Below, piece by piece: positions 10,301 to 21,493 of a DNA stretch of 64,000 nt. Each line of letters opens with the position of its first letter. Position 1 is the stretch's first letter. The stretch is from Ceraceosorus guamensis. Its lineage: Eukaryota > Basidiomycota > Exobasidiomycetes > Ceraceosorales > Ceraceosoraceae. The notes under the pieces are model-generated. The model made no database searches. It saw only the letters and a list, made by a program, of their open reading frames with translations, and was not told where the DNA came from. The translations under genes were made by a program, and so were the position numbers. The DNA lies in contig NW_020290032.1 in the NCBI RefSeq assembly GCF_003144195.1, positions 62,001-126,000 on the forward strand, written 5' to 3'.

Positions 10301-13300
10301 CTCCTCGCGAGATGAAGCAGGACCAATGGATGGACGAGCAGGACCCAGAAGCGGAGAGGACACGCGCAAGATTGATGACGCAACTGCTCAGCAAGAAGCG
10401 ACGTTTCATTGCAAAGCTCGAGGGTCTACGGCAACAGTACAAGGCTCTGGATGACGACTGGCAGGCGCATTGCGCACGACTCAACCGCCTTGCAGAGTCG
10501 CGAGAAGTCAGCCGTCGTCCAATGATGCAAATGTCTAACAGCACACCGGTCGTGGGCTCTGCTGCGCCGAGCGCTGCAGCGGGCGCGGAGGACTCTAGTG
10601 CCGCTCTTCTGACACCGATGGCACTCGGCGCCGCGGTCGGCCGTGCGAATCGGCGCAGCAATCAGGGTGCCTTTCCCGGTTTCGGTGATGCTGTCCGCTC
10701 CGAAGCAGAATTTCTGGAAATCTTGGCGTCGTTGGAGAGCGCCGACATGCAAGACCCAAATATGCGGGCTGCGCGGACCACAGCCACCGCCCCTGACATG
10801 CTCATCGATCCGGACAGTCACCTGCGCGCACCGCAAAGCGCGGCTCCCTTGCGACTCGAAAGCGACTTTGATGACGATAATGGATTTGTAAAGGATCCCG
10901 TCGCATTCTTCTTGTCAGACTTTGATCCAGACTTTTGGTCCGAGGAGGAGAAAATCACGTTCGAGAAGCGCTACCTTCTTTTCCCCAAGCAATTTGGAAA
11001 GATCGCTGCGGCGCTGCCGGACAAGACACCCTCTCAGTGTGTGCGCTACTACTACCTCACAAAGAAGCTGCCAGGACACGAGTACAAAGCGATGAGTGCT
11101 GCCAGAAATAGGGAGCGAAAACGAAAGGCAAAGTTCAAGCCAAGGAAAGCGAAGGGCAGCGCTCTCATGGCAGACCTCAAGTCGGCAGCAGGCGATGAGT
11201 TGGAAGAGGAAGATGCCGGTGCCTCGCCGCTCGATACGCAAGACCTCGGAAGGAGAAGGTCAAGGATGCTGACCAGCTCGATGGACAAGCAAATCTCGAC
11301 TATCGCAGAGGAGGACGAAGAGAGTACAGGTCGCAAGCGAGTTAATGAGGAAGACGGCCAAGGCAGCGCCGTGGAGCGAGAGGAGAAGCGAGCCAGGAAA
11401 GGCGCTAAAAGAGGGCGCAAACCCGGCAAAAGCTCTGTCAACGCGTCAGCAGCCCTTGTTGCCACTCCAGTTTCGGAGACTGCTGAGGATTCGTTGCTCG
11501 GCATCGCTGCAGACCCTGTGACGCTGGGCGAAGGCTTGGCTGCAGTAGCCTCCGCGACGAAAGCAAAGAAGCGGCGCACAAAGACTCAAACAAGCGGCGT
11601 CGGTTCTGGTACGCCAGGAACCCCTACGGAGACCACTGGTCCGGCGGTGCCGCTTGACGAAGCGACAAAGCGCGCCAGGCAGCCCACGTCATCGTACTGG
11701 TCAGTGGCAGAGCGCAACGAGTTTCTTCGATCGCTGGCCATCAAGGGCAAGGATTGGGACGCAGTTGCGGAGGGTCTAAGCAACAAGTCTGCTGCTCAAG
11801 CCCGCAACTTTTTTCAGAGGAACTCGATCGAAGCCGATTTTGCTGAAGCCGCCGCTGTTGCAGAGCAAAACGCCGATCTCCCACTGCAAGCAAGGGAAGA
11901 AGCGGCCAATGTCTTGGCTTTACGACGCAAGGGAGCAGAGGCTGACGCGCCGAAAGGGGGAACATTTTCTGGACCAGGCGGCATGTCTCTTGACTCGTCT
12001 GTGGACGCAGGACCTCGCGGACTGCGCATCAACAGCCTACTGAATGACGAACCATCTGATCGAAGCTCGCCAAGCATGAGTCGGCGTCCTTCAGTACCTG
12101 ATTGGCTCAGAAGCACTCAAGAGGGAAATGGCGAGCAACACTTGCCGCACGACACCGACGGGCAGGAGAGACTTAGGCACAGCGCTGGTGGCATTGCTGG
12201 TCCTCGCCAATCTGCGTACGAAACACCTACCTACGTGCACCAACAACAGCAGTGGGAAAGGCCCCCCCTTGCGTCACGGGCAGAGGCGCCCAACACGACT
12301 TTCGATGCTCGAGAGCGCGTCCAAGGTCCTCTTAGCATGCATTTCAATCATCAGAACGATCCGGCAGCGCATTCCGACATTTACTCGAGGCATAGCCCAC
12401 TGCCCTCGCCTGCTGTCCAGCGCTCAAGCGCGATGCCGCCCCCGTCGTCGTACACTTCGTCTTCGAGCCAGCGTCCGGGCAATCCATATGCAGCGAATTC
12501 GCGCGCCCCTCGACCGTACGACCAAGAGTCGAGCTTCCAGCGAAGCTCCACCATGAGCGATATCAGAGCCTCTCATCTTGCTGAGCGCCCTTCTGTAAGA
12601 TCCTCAGTCTTGCAGGAGTCAGGAAGCCGCAGCGGCTTCTTGCACAACCGAGAAGTGGAGCAATCCCAACCTATGCGTCCGGAACTGCAGCATCACAGTC
12701 TGAGCGAGGGTCGCCTCGGCCCGGGCTCTCAAAGCACAAGTTCTGTCAGCGCATACGGCCGGTCACCCTCTGCAAATTCGTTCAGCGCGTCGCCGAGTGC
12801 GCAGAGACCTTTGTCGGTCGCGGGATGGCACGATGCGACAGCAGGGGGATCACACGCGTACGATAGACGGGATGAGCGTTCGCGACTGCCAGCTCGAGAA
12901 GAGTACGGACGCGGAGATGTGAGACCGCAGTCGTGGTCGTCATCCATCCTGAATCCACAAACGAGACCTACCTCGGATCTGCGACACGATTCTGCATCGC
13001 CATATGGCTCTCACTCGCCGGCCATCAGAGAAGCAGCGCCTGTCAGCCATCGCTCAATGTCTGCTTCGCCAGCTTACTTGCAGCCTCACAGCGCGTACAG
13101 CGCCAGCAACGCTGCTGGTGCCTCATCTGCCAACAGTGTGCACCGCGCACCCTCGCCGCTCAGCCGACCGCTGAGTGCGCACGACTCCCGCCCGATTCCT
13201 GCCGCCCCGTTATCAACGCGGCAATCCCCCACGATGTCGACCGCAGGGGCTTACGCGTATCCTACCCAGCAACAACGGGGCGAGATGCACCGCTCGTCAC

Positions 13301-13443
13301 CTCAATCACAATTGCTACATCCCGAAGCTCGCCTGGAACGACCGACACTTCCTTCGCCGTCCGGCATGCCTCATGCGCAAAGAGGCCCTCCCAGCTCACA
13401 GCAGTATACGCATTCCTATCGTCCTCCCTCCCCTCGTCGATAA
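7398..13443 (+). CDS. snt1: Snt1/NCoR-like corepressor with two SANT domains
   Basis: Exon 1 (7398-7967) ends at a GTAAGT donor and exon 2 (8062-13443) reopens in phase, giving 1983 residues. The N-terminal ~800 residues are disordered, with an Arg/Asp/Glu-rich tract encoded at about 8340-8540. A helical region (~886-1000) precedes SANT domain 1 (~1145-1200: FWSEEEKITFEKRYLLFPK, then TPSQCVRYYYLTKK). SANT domain 2 is near 1400-1450 (YWSVAERNEFLRSLAIKGKD). The C-terminal 500 residues are again Ser/Pro/Gln-rich. Two spaced SANT domains in a huge disordered protein are typical of Snt1/NCoR, a scaffold of the fungal Set3 histone deacetylase complex. The start is the first ATG of the open frame. 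A second acceptor 12 nt upstream (after 8049) also keeps the frame. Confidence 0.82.
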
Positions 13444-14239
13444 TGGAGTTATGTAGAGTACATGTAATACAATAATGGTGATGTAGCATCAATGGTCACC
13501 ACATCGAGTGGCCTGCGTGGTCAACTACATGCCCACAAGTTTTGAGTCTTGCGTCCCATTACTCTTGAAGAACAATGAGTCTTTGGCTGATCTGGGCGGG
13601 GTTATCAGACCAGCCAAGCAAGGAGATGTGCGCCTTGCTTCGCTGAGCATGCAACAGAGCGGTCGCGGAGGCCTGCCCTGTGGGCTTATCATCAATGAAT
13701 CTTGCTATGGCTATGTGGGAGCTGCCATATTGCCATGGCCAGAGTCTACACTGGTGACCCCCCTTTGAGCTCACTCAGACCATCTCGCCACTCTTGACTC
13801 CCCAACGATCAAGAAGGTCCATCAGGCCTTGAAGGTCAAGCGAAGTAGGATTTCAATCTTTCTCTAACGCGGCTCCGTCATCTTTGATTCAAAATTAAAT
13901 GTGGAATGAAAATTCATGTTTTCGAGGTCTTAATGAAACGTCACCTGCGTGTTGTATGCTGCGCGTAAATTCATTATTGATTTCACTCGCCAATCAAGAA
14001 TTGAATGTGAATCTTGCAGGACAGCCTGCATCGGTGTTGGGAGCCGGTTACCACCTTTTGTCCATTTTAGACCATGATCATCACCAACTTGACGCTCTCG
14101 AACAAGTGCATGCCCTGCGCAGCTCAAAGAGTGAGAGCCAAATTGCACACTCAACGCTAGGCTGGCGAAGAACAGTCGCATGCCAGTAATGTCCGCGTAG
14201 CTGGTGATCAGCTTTGAGCGGACAACGCACGAGGCCGCC
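13444..14239. other. Intergenic
   Basis: About 800 bp between the Snt1-like stop and the first ATG of the next gene. The part from ~13850 to 14020 is AT-rich with repeat-like words such as TTGATTCAAAATTAAAT and CAAGAATTGAATGTGAATC. A 5' exon of the downstream kinase-like gene could lie here, but none is supported. Confidence 0.45.
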
Positions 14240-16508
14240 ATGTTGCGCTTTGTCTGGACAGCACATCAGCGTGACGGCGAGTTCCCAGTCTACACCACGT
14301 CTTGGCCCGACAGCCACACAAGCACTGGTCAGGAAAATTTTGAGCAGATGGCTCAGGATGCGACGTTCGACTCGCCTCATGTGGCGTTGATGTGCAATCG
14401 CCTTGACCAGCGAAGCCTCTTACGGGCCACGCCTCCAAGCGGCTCGCACACCGTCGAGGACCTTGACGCAAGTTGTATCGAGCATTACCGAGAGCGACTT
14501 CGCTTCGCCTCTCGCATCTCTACGACTACCAGCGGCTTTCCTAGGGAAGTCCAAGGCGATCACCTTTCTGGAATCTGTTGCTCGCCTCTCAACCTCGTGG
14601 ATTCGGCGGCCAAGCGTATGGGTGCCGGGATTGATGATTGCCATGGCGTCTGGACGTTTGAACAGACGCGCGGGGAATCGCGCTTCGATAAGATTGGCCT
14701 TCGCACCTGGACGAACGAGTCCGCACTGTGTGGCCTGCTGGCGTCGATGTTAAGCGTCGCCAGCAATGCTTTCAACGCGCTGCCAGTCGGGGCTGGCGAG
14801 GCATCCGGACCATCCAACGCCTCGTCCGCTCGGAGGCACGTTGTCTGGGCTGGAGAAGATCTCACGGATTTGCCGCCTTCTCCAGCCTTCGCCAAGGAAG
14901 TCATTAGAACGAGAGCAGATGCCAAATGGGACTTCGCCTTGTTCAGCTATTCGATGGTGGAGGGGAACGCAACAGATTGTCAAGGTGCGCCTCAGAAAGA
15001 CCCGCAGTATAGGGGCACGCTCGTGCCCCCACACGATAGAGCGGCGCAGGCGCAAATCTGACCCATTGACATGATTGATTCCTACCTACTATCTGATTTG
15101 GCTTTCAGACGTGCGCATAATCGCAATTATGGAAGTCAAACGATACATTTCCCTTGAGACGCTGGCTGGTATAGTGGCGCTGGGCTCGGGCGGGTCCAAA
15201 CCACCAGAAGTCTTAGGAGGATCAAAAGCATCGGCGTCTGCGCGGCTCTTGGCACAGCTAGTCGAATACTGCATGAGCACTGGTGCAAGGACAGGTGTCA
15301 TCTTCAGTGGAGCCTACCTCCAAGTCGTCGACATGGATGGCACAAATAAGCCGCGCATCACTGTACGGACGCCATCCGTGGCACCTGCGTGTGGGCCTAT
15401 TCTCGAGACGCCAAGCCGAAGTGGCAACGACCTAAAGACTCGCTACAACCTGCCTTGCACGCTGTTGGCTCTCATGACGCACGCGCTGGAGCGTGCAGAA
15501 CGCTTAGGCCAAAGACCCATTCTCCAAAAGCATGCACTTGATGAGAATTCGGATGAATTTTACAAGCATGTGGAGAGCTCAGGCAGCAGCCAAGACCGAC
15601 CGTCGAGCCGTCAGCTGCGCTCTCACACGCGTCGTGTACGATCTCGCCCAGCTCCGCGCGGTAGCGCTCAAGGTCTGCTGGATGAGGCCAAATTTCGTCC
15701 CGACGTCGAGCTTAGAGGTCTCCCCATTGGAGGAGGTGCGTGCGCCAGGGTCTACCGAGCCTACGTGCTCTCGGGTCAAATTATGCCTACGTCTTCTGGC
15801 ACCACGCTTCTTGCAAAGGTGTAATGGCTTCGTGGACAATCGTATCAGCATTACGAGGACACGTTTCATCCTGTGGCACTTCATGAGGCGCGCATCTATA
15901 GGGCCTTGGAGGTACTGCAAGGGGAGAGCGTGCCGCACATTGTTGGGATACTCACACAAAGTGCTGGAACTGAGCAACAGCTACAGCAATGGTGCGATGA
16001 CAGCACTTTTGCTGCCACTAGCGCTGTGACGATACGAGCGCCCCACCCTGAGGCAGACATTGCCACGCCATCCCTGACAGCGTCACCTGGTTCGGACAAG
16101 GATAAGGCCCCTGTTGAGCTCTGCCCTACTCCTCCTCGGCAAGTGCTTGGACTTGTGCTTACGGATGCTGGTAAGACTCTGGCAGAGATGTCCCACAGGG
16201 ATTTGGTTCAGCTTGCTCAGAGCGTCGAGGCGGATGTTGAGCTTTCTGTGGGCTCCATGACTGCTACTCTGAAGGAGGCGTTTCTACGCTCAGCACGGAC
16301 CATCCACGCAGCTGGCGTGCTGCACTGCGACATTCGAGCCGCGAACATGTGCGTGGCAGTGGAGCAAGGCAAGTTGCGATGCCGTTTCATCGACTTTCAC
16401 CTGGGCAGTTTTGCAGATCCACAAAAGGATGAGAAACACTTTGGCAACGAGCTGCAACGTGTCGAGGAGGTCATCGATGATTGTCTTTCCAACATCTTGA
16501 GCGCGTAG
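14240..16508 (+). CDS. Nuclease-like plus protein-kinase-like fusion protein
   Basis: Coding segments 14240-14984 and 15109-15818 join in phase; a third runs from about 15858 (or 15849) to 16508, giving ~701 residues. Residues ~225-300 carry WDFALF, then IIAIMEVKRY and a helix with QLVEYC and GVIFSGAY. This is the D...ExK order of PD-(D/E)XK nuclease-like folds. A kinase-like domain follows: glycine loop GGGACARVYRA, candidate lysine in LLAK, helix HEARIYRALEVLQG, catalytic-type loop HAAGVLHCDIRAANM, and FIDFHLGSF in place of DFG. The LQG helix and HCDxxxxN resemble fungal FunK1-type kinases. The link between segments 2 and 3 requires an unusually short intron; otherwise the gene is broken there. 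The start is the first ATG; earlier exons are possible. Function unknown; domain calls are by motif only. Confidence 0.6.
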
Positions 16509-19500
16509 ACGCCATCACCACACGAGTAAGAATACGCTTCCGCCTGCTTGTACAATTTCCAGCACAGCGTCACATTCTCTATCGCATCCAAGCCAATCTT
16601 CAATACTGAATACAACACCGCAAAAACAAGTCTATGTAGCACCACAACAACAACTTTCAATCGTCATCCAATTCACCCGCGAAAGTTCGTCGCATGGGTT
16701 TGCCGTGCAATCCGCTGGTCTTGTCTAGCACCACAATTTTAACTGCGATGAACATTTGCCACTACTCGCCCGCACAAGCCTTTCCATACGATACGAGCTC
16801 CGTTCGTTGCGCCTCGGCATGCAAGCCTCCTTTTCGAAGCGCGACGCGCAGATGCGAACGGTTTTCTTGTACTCTGCTTGATGGTGGCTTTGATTAGCTG
16901 CAGCTCATCAATGCTCGGACCCGGGCAATGTCAGGGTGTGGCTGAATCGGCGCCCACCGTAGACTGCGCTGCCTAAGCTATAGCCACTATATGCTCGTTG
17001 TCGACCCTGCGGCTCGGAGATGTGAGGACCTCAGCCGTTGCTGTGCGTCGTCGTCCTGACCTCCACTACTCGCAGCTAGACGACTTGGTGCCATGTTGAA
17101 TGGGTCATCACAGATGCGTGGTGCGACGAGCCTCCACCTCTCTTGCCGAGCCAAGCTGCAGTCCGCACGTATTCACGGTGCACTCACGTCGAAGCTCTGC
17201 GACTGTAGTGTGTGTCGCGGTCACACGACGATGCGTCGAACGTAGACGCTGACTTTTTCCACGGCTGCGTACTTTTTTGAGTCTCAGAGAGATGCGTGCC
17301 TGCGATAATCGACCGAAGTTCTTCCGCGCTTCTCAAGCCACCTTTTTGCTTTTTCTCCGCATGGACGCTTTGTCAGCTCAGCTCAGGTGTGACGGCTTGA
17401 GCTTGACTTCTTGCTGGATGGCGTCAAGCTTACAGTCCAGCTTCAATATCAGTCCGTCGTGAAGTCTGTTCGCCTGCTCGAGGGATGGACCGATCTTCAC
17501 GTCGACGCACTCACTCTTAATTGTTGCGACGATGATGAGGCAGCGAGGCAGCGAGGCAAGGCGGCGTTTCTGCCGGAAGGGCAGAGGCCGAGCGCTTGCT
17601 CGCGTGCTCATTGTCGCGCACCCGTCAAGTATCTGCTTACATTGTCAGGCGATCATCAGAGTAGACAGGCCGAGCACCTGGGTCACATGCACTCGACTGC
17701 GAGCGGGAAGGAAACGAGAAGAAATTATTCCGGCCTCGTGCCAGCAGAGCTGTGATGAGCCTTGTCGCCCCACACCGAAGCCGCATCTGTAAGGTTCGCC
17801 CGAGCCGACGCGCTAATGCAAAAAGTCCAGGCTCAGCTGCAGCTTTCCTCCGGTTCAGGTGAATCCGGAGGCAACCACCAAGTCTAACCCGTCACGAAAG
17901 TAAAGTAGAGTAGATGAGTGCACGTTTGTTGTGCAGCTGCTGAGCCAGCGCGCAAGCAGAGCCATCTTGCCTTGCTGAAGTCTGGCCGTCTCCCTCGAAA
18001 GTCTCCAGATCGTTGCCGCGGTACATCTCGCGATGCATGTCTGTCTGGACAACGTTTGGGTGGTCGAAGGCACTCCAGAATCTTGAATGTCACGGTCGCC
18101 GAGCGATGGTTCAAATGCTAGATAGAAGTTGCTGATCGTCAGCGAATCGACATGAACAAAGTCCTTTCTGAAATCTCATTCGTCTACATAAGCAATATCG
18201 AAATTTTTAAAGGACGGGAGTAATTCGCTTCACAGCTTAAGTGGACTTTTGGCGATTCACCGTCACTGATCTGACAGCTTCCGCACCTCTCTGCCTGTTG
18301 CTGATTGGAATTCTCAAAGGTTCGGGATGAGGTTGTGCGTGTGACTGATTGCGTTTGGCATATCTGTATGTGACAAGGGCCACAGGTCGTAATGTGGATG
18401 ATAATCGGTCGTAACGCGCAAACAATAAATACATCGATGGACAGCCTCGGCCAAGCAGCAATCTTGAATAGCCGTCCTCATAAAGAGTCTACGAAGTTGG
18501 CCAAGCTAGAAGCGGGCCCAGGAGCGGCGCCGTGGAGCCCCACAAGAAGATGGCAAGCTTTCTCAGAGCGTAGCAGGAAGCCACAGCAATGCTTCCCCGT
18601 CCCATTCCCTGCTCGTGTGCACCAGCAAGAAGAGCACTGCCATAACACGCACAAGCCCGTTTTGTTGGGGTCAAGAAGAATCGCGCTAGTGTATACCAGA
18701 AGAGTACTGTATAGCTTGGCTAGAGCGACTGCACGATCTGAGCGTGCTCGAGACCGCACATGTTGGCTCATTGCTTTTTCTTTCTGATGCTGCTGGGCGA
18801 GTGCGCTTGTTTCTTTTGCTGGCACCTACGGAGCGTGGAGCCCCGCAGCAGGGGTGAGGCTATTTGGCGCACAAATTGCCATTTTCAGGGGCAGCCGTTT
18901 TCTGTGATTCTCCGCGCGCGCAGCCACGAATATAGGAACACGTAGATGCTGGTTAAATGCCTTGGTCGACTTGGTCTGTTTGAGCAGCAGAGCGCGGATC
19001 TGCGGAGTCAGACCAGGTCTCGGTCATGGCTCGGCGCGGGCCTTACATTAGTCTCAGGTGAGAAAACGCGGACACGCGCGGGCGTTTGCAGATCTGCGCA
19101 AATTCACTCAGTGTGCTGCTGCAAGTGCTGTGTATAGGCAACCGCCGTGCGCGGCATCGCATTTGCCGCGCGAGAGCCCGCGGCCAGACCGCCGCGATGG
19201 CCCGCGCTCGCGCCAATTTTCGCGTCCACTCATTGTGGGCCCTTCTGCGCTCGTGCTGCCTTCCAGCATTAATTTGCTGCCCCCTTGCGAGTCGCGAATG
19301 TGGCTAATTCCTGCTGCCGTACCCCCGCAAAGTCTGGATTTGATGTTGGGCCGCTTGCGGTCCATCTCAGGGCTCTGGTGCCCATGCAGAGCTGCAAGGT
19401 GTTGGCGAAAGAGAGGTTCCTGCGTGAGAGGAAAGAGGCGAGGACGTTCGCGGAAGCGCGAGCAGCACAATGTGGGGGCCCGGGGCAGGGTAACAAGCAA

Positions 19501-19752
19501 TCTATTTTCGCGTGTAACGGTCGTTGCACGGTTCCAGCTGGGGAAGCTTCCTCGTCTATAAATGGAGCCGATTCATCGTCAGAGTCGACTGCCCCATTTC
19601 CGTGTGCAGCACGACATCTTCTCAGCTCAGCCAGTCCTCCTCTCACCACTCTTGCCCCCTCACCCGCCCCCCTTGAGCATCACCTCGAGGTCTTCTAGCC
19701 GCTCTCCGCCCAACAACTTTACACTCACAGCCTCCCCACGAACCTTGCCATC
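16509..19752. other. Gene-free 3.2-kb region upstream of the hexose transporter
   Basis: The longest gene-free stretch in the window. Open frames inside it (up to ~165 codons on either strand) lack recognisable motifs and overlap each other, so I reject them as genes. The last ~700 bp are GC-rich and end in a TATA box and a pyrimidine-rich leader, fitting a long, regulated promoter for the sugar transporter. A non-coding transcript is possible but not shown by the sequence. Confidence 0.5.
19556..19563 (+). promoter_or_regulatory. TATA box of the hexose transporter
   Basis: CTATAAAT in the context CGTCTATAAATGG lies 190 bp upstream of the ATG at 19753. It is followed by a C/T-rich leader containing CCCCCTCACCCGCC-type tracts. 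It is the clearest core promoter element in the window. Its role is inferred from sequence and position. Confidence 0.6.
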
Positions 19753-21493
19753 ATGCCAGGTGGTGGTGTTGTCCCCGTTCTGACGACCAATGCTGGTCCC
19801 GTCATCAAGCCCAAGACGAAGAAGCAGGCCATCCGCGCCGTCTTGGCCTCCAGCTTCATGGCCATGGGAGGGTGAGTAGAGATGCGCAGTCGATGCGAAT
19901 TGACAACACGACTGACACGCAGCATCACTTTTGAACGCTTCCAGTATTCTCTTCGGCTACGACACTGGAACCATCTCCGGTATCATTGCCATGGAGAAGT
20001 TCAAGGAAGACTTTGGTACTTATTACCCCGACAATGTGCCCACCAACACTTCGCCGATTCCTCAGCCAGGATGGTCTCTCTCGACCGGAGACACTTCGCT
20101 TGTGGTCAGCATCCTATCTGCAGGTACCTTTGTTGGAGCGCTCTGCGGCGCGCCTATCGCCGACACTCTCGGCCGTCGATGGGGTCTCCAAGTGGCCATG
20201 GTCGTCTTTTGCGTCGGTGTCATTCTTCAATTGATCGCTCAGGCGCTGCCTCTCTTCATCGTGGGAAGAGTCGTTGCCGGTCTCGGTGTTGGTATCGTCT
20301 CTACAATTGTTCCCATGTTCCAAGCCGAGACGGCTCCTCGCTGGGCACGTGGCGCCGTCACCTCTGGTTACCAGTGGGCCATCACCATCGGTCTTCTCTT
20401 TGCTGCGCTCGCCAACAACGGCACTAAGGACAGGACGGACACCGGCTCCTACCGTATTCCTATCGGCGTCCAGCTTGGCTTTGCCTTGATTCTCAGCTTT
20501 GGTACCATGCTCCTTCCCGAGTCTCCTCGTTGGTTCGTGAAGAAGGGCAAGATCGAGCAAGCCGCCAAGAGCCTTGCCACCCTCAACGCCACCGACGTAG
20601 ACGACGCTTGCGTGCAAGCCGAGCTTGCTGACATTCGCACCAATCTCGAAGTTGAGCTCACCCACGGCAACGGCACCTACCTCGACTGCTTCCGCAACAA
20701 CGACCGCAAGAACCTCACGCGCACGCTCGTCGGCACATGGCTCCAAGCATGGCAACAATTGACTGGTATCAACTTCATCTTCTACTACGGCACCCAATTC
20801 TTCAATAGCACTGGTGCTGGTGACCCCTTCATCTTCACCATCGTCTCCAATGTTGTTAATGTCGTCTGCACCGTTCCCGGTATCTGGGCCATGGACCGCG
20901 TGGGCCGTCGTAACATTCTCGTCTGGGGTGCCGTCTGGATGGCCATCATGGAAGGCATCGTTGCAATCATCGGCACCGTCTTTGGAAACTCCAACCCTGC
21001 TGCTCAACGAGGTCTCGTCGCCCTCGTCTGCCTCTACGTCGGTGGTTTCGCCAGCACCTGGGGACCAGCTGCTTGGGTCGTCTGTGGTGAAATTTTCCCT
21101 CTCGCCATTCGTGCCAAGGCTCTCTCGCTTTGCACCGCTTCGAACTGGCTTTGGAACTTTGGAATCGGATACGCCACCCCTTACCTTGTCGACAGCGGAC
21201 CTGGCAAGGCCGGCCTGGGACCCAAAGTCTTCTGGATCTGGACCGCCACCTGCGCCCTGTCTGCCGTCTTTGCCTACTTTTGCATCGTCGAGACGAAGGG
21301 GCTCTCTCTCGAGGAGGTCGACAGCCTCTACTGCACCACCTCTCCTCGTCTCTCTGCTGCTGCCAACAGAGAGATGCGCGCCAGACGCTCCGACCTCGAG
21401 ACCGTCGGTGCTCACATGGTCAGCGACGAGGCTGCCGAGGCCGACGCTGCCAAGCGCGACGTCGAGTACGAGTCCAAGACCGTGGACGCTTAA
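19753..21493 (+). CDS. MFS hexose (sugar) transporter
   Basis: Exon 1 (19753-19871) encodes MPGGGVV... through MAMGG; exon 2 (19945-21493) resumes with ILFGYDTGTISG in phase. The total is 555 residues. Sugar-porter signatures: GYDTGTISG in TM1, DTLGRRWG between TM2 and TM3, ETAPRWARG, LPESPRW, QQLTGINFIFYYGTQFF, the GRR loop after TM8 (DRVGRRN), and VETKGLSLEEVD after TM12. It carries 12 predicted membrane segments and a short acidic cytosolic tail, without the long tail of glucose sensors. It should be a plasma-membrane proton- or facilitator-type monosaccharide carrier; substrate not deducible. Strong codon bias (C-ending codons) suggests high expression and also creates a long spurious open frame on the other strand. 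Confidence 0.93.

Noticed and set aside
9903-10661. Minus-strand open frame of 252 codons inside the Snt1-like gene
   Set aside because: Antisense to a long conserved coding exon; Ser/Arg/Leu-rich with no motif.
18392-19561. Several open frames of 115-167 codons upstream of the hexose transporter
   Set aside because: They overlap one another on both strands and show no domains, signal peptides or consistent codon use.
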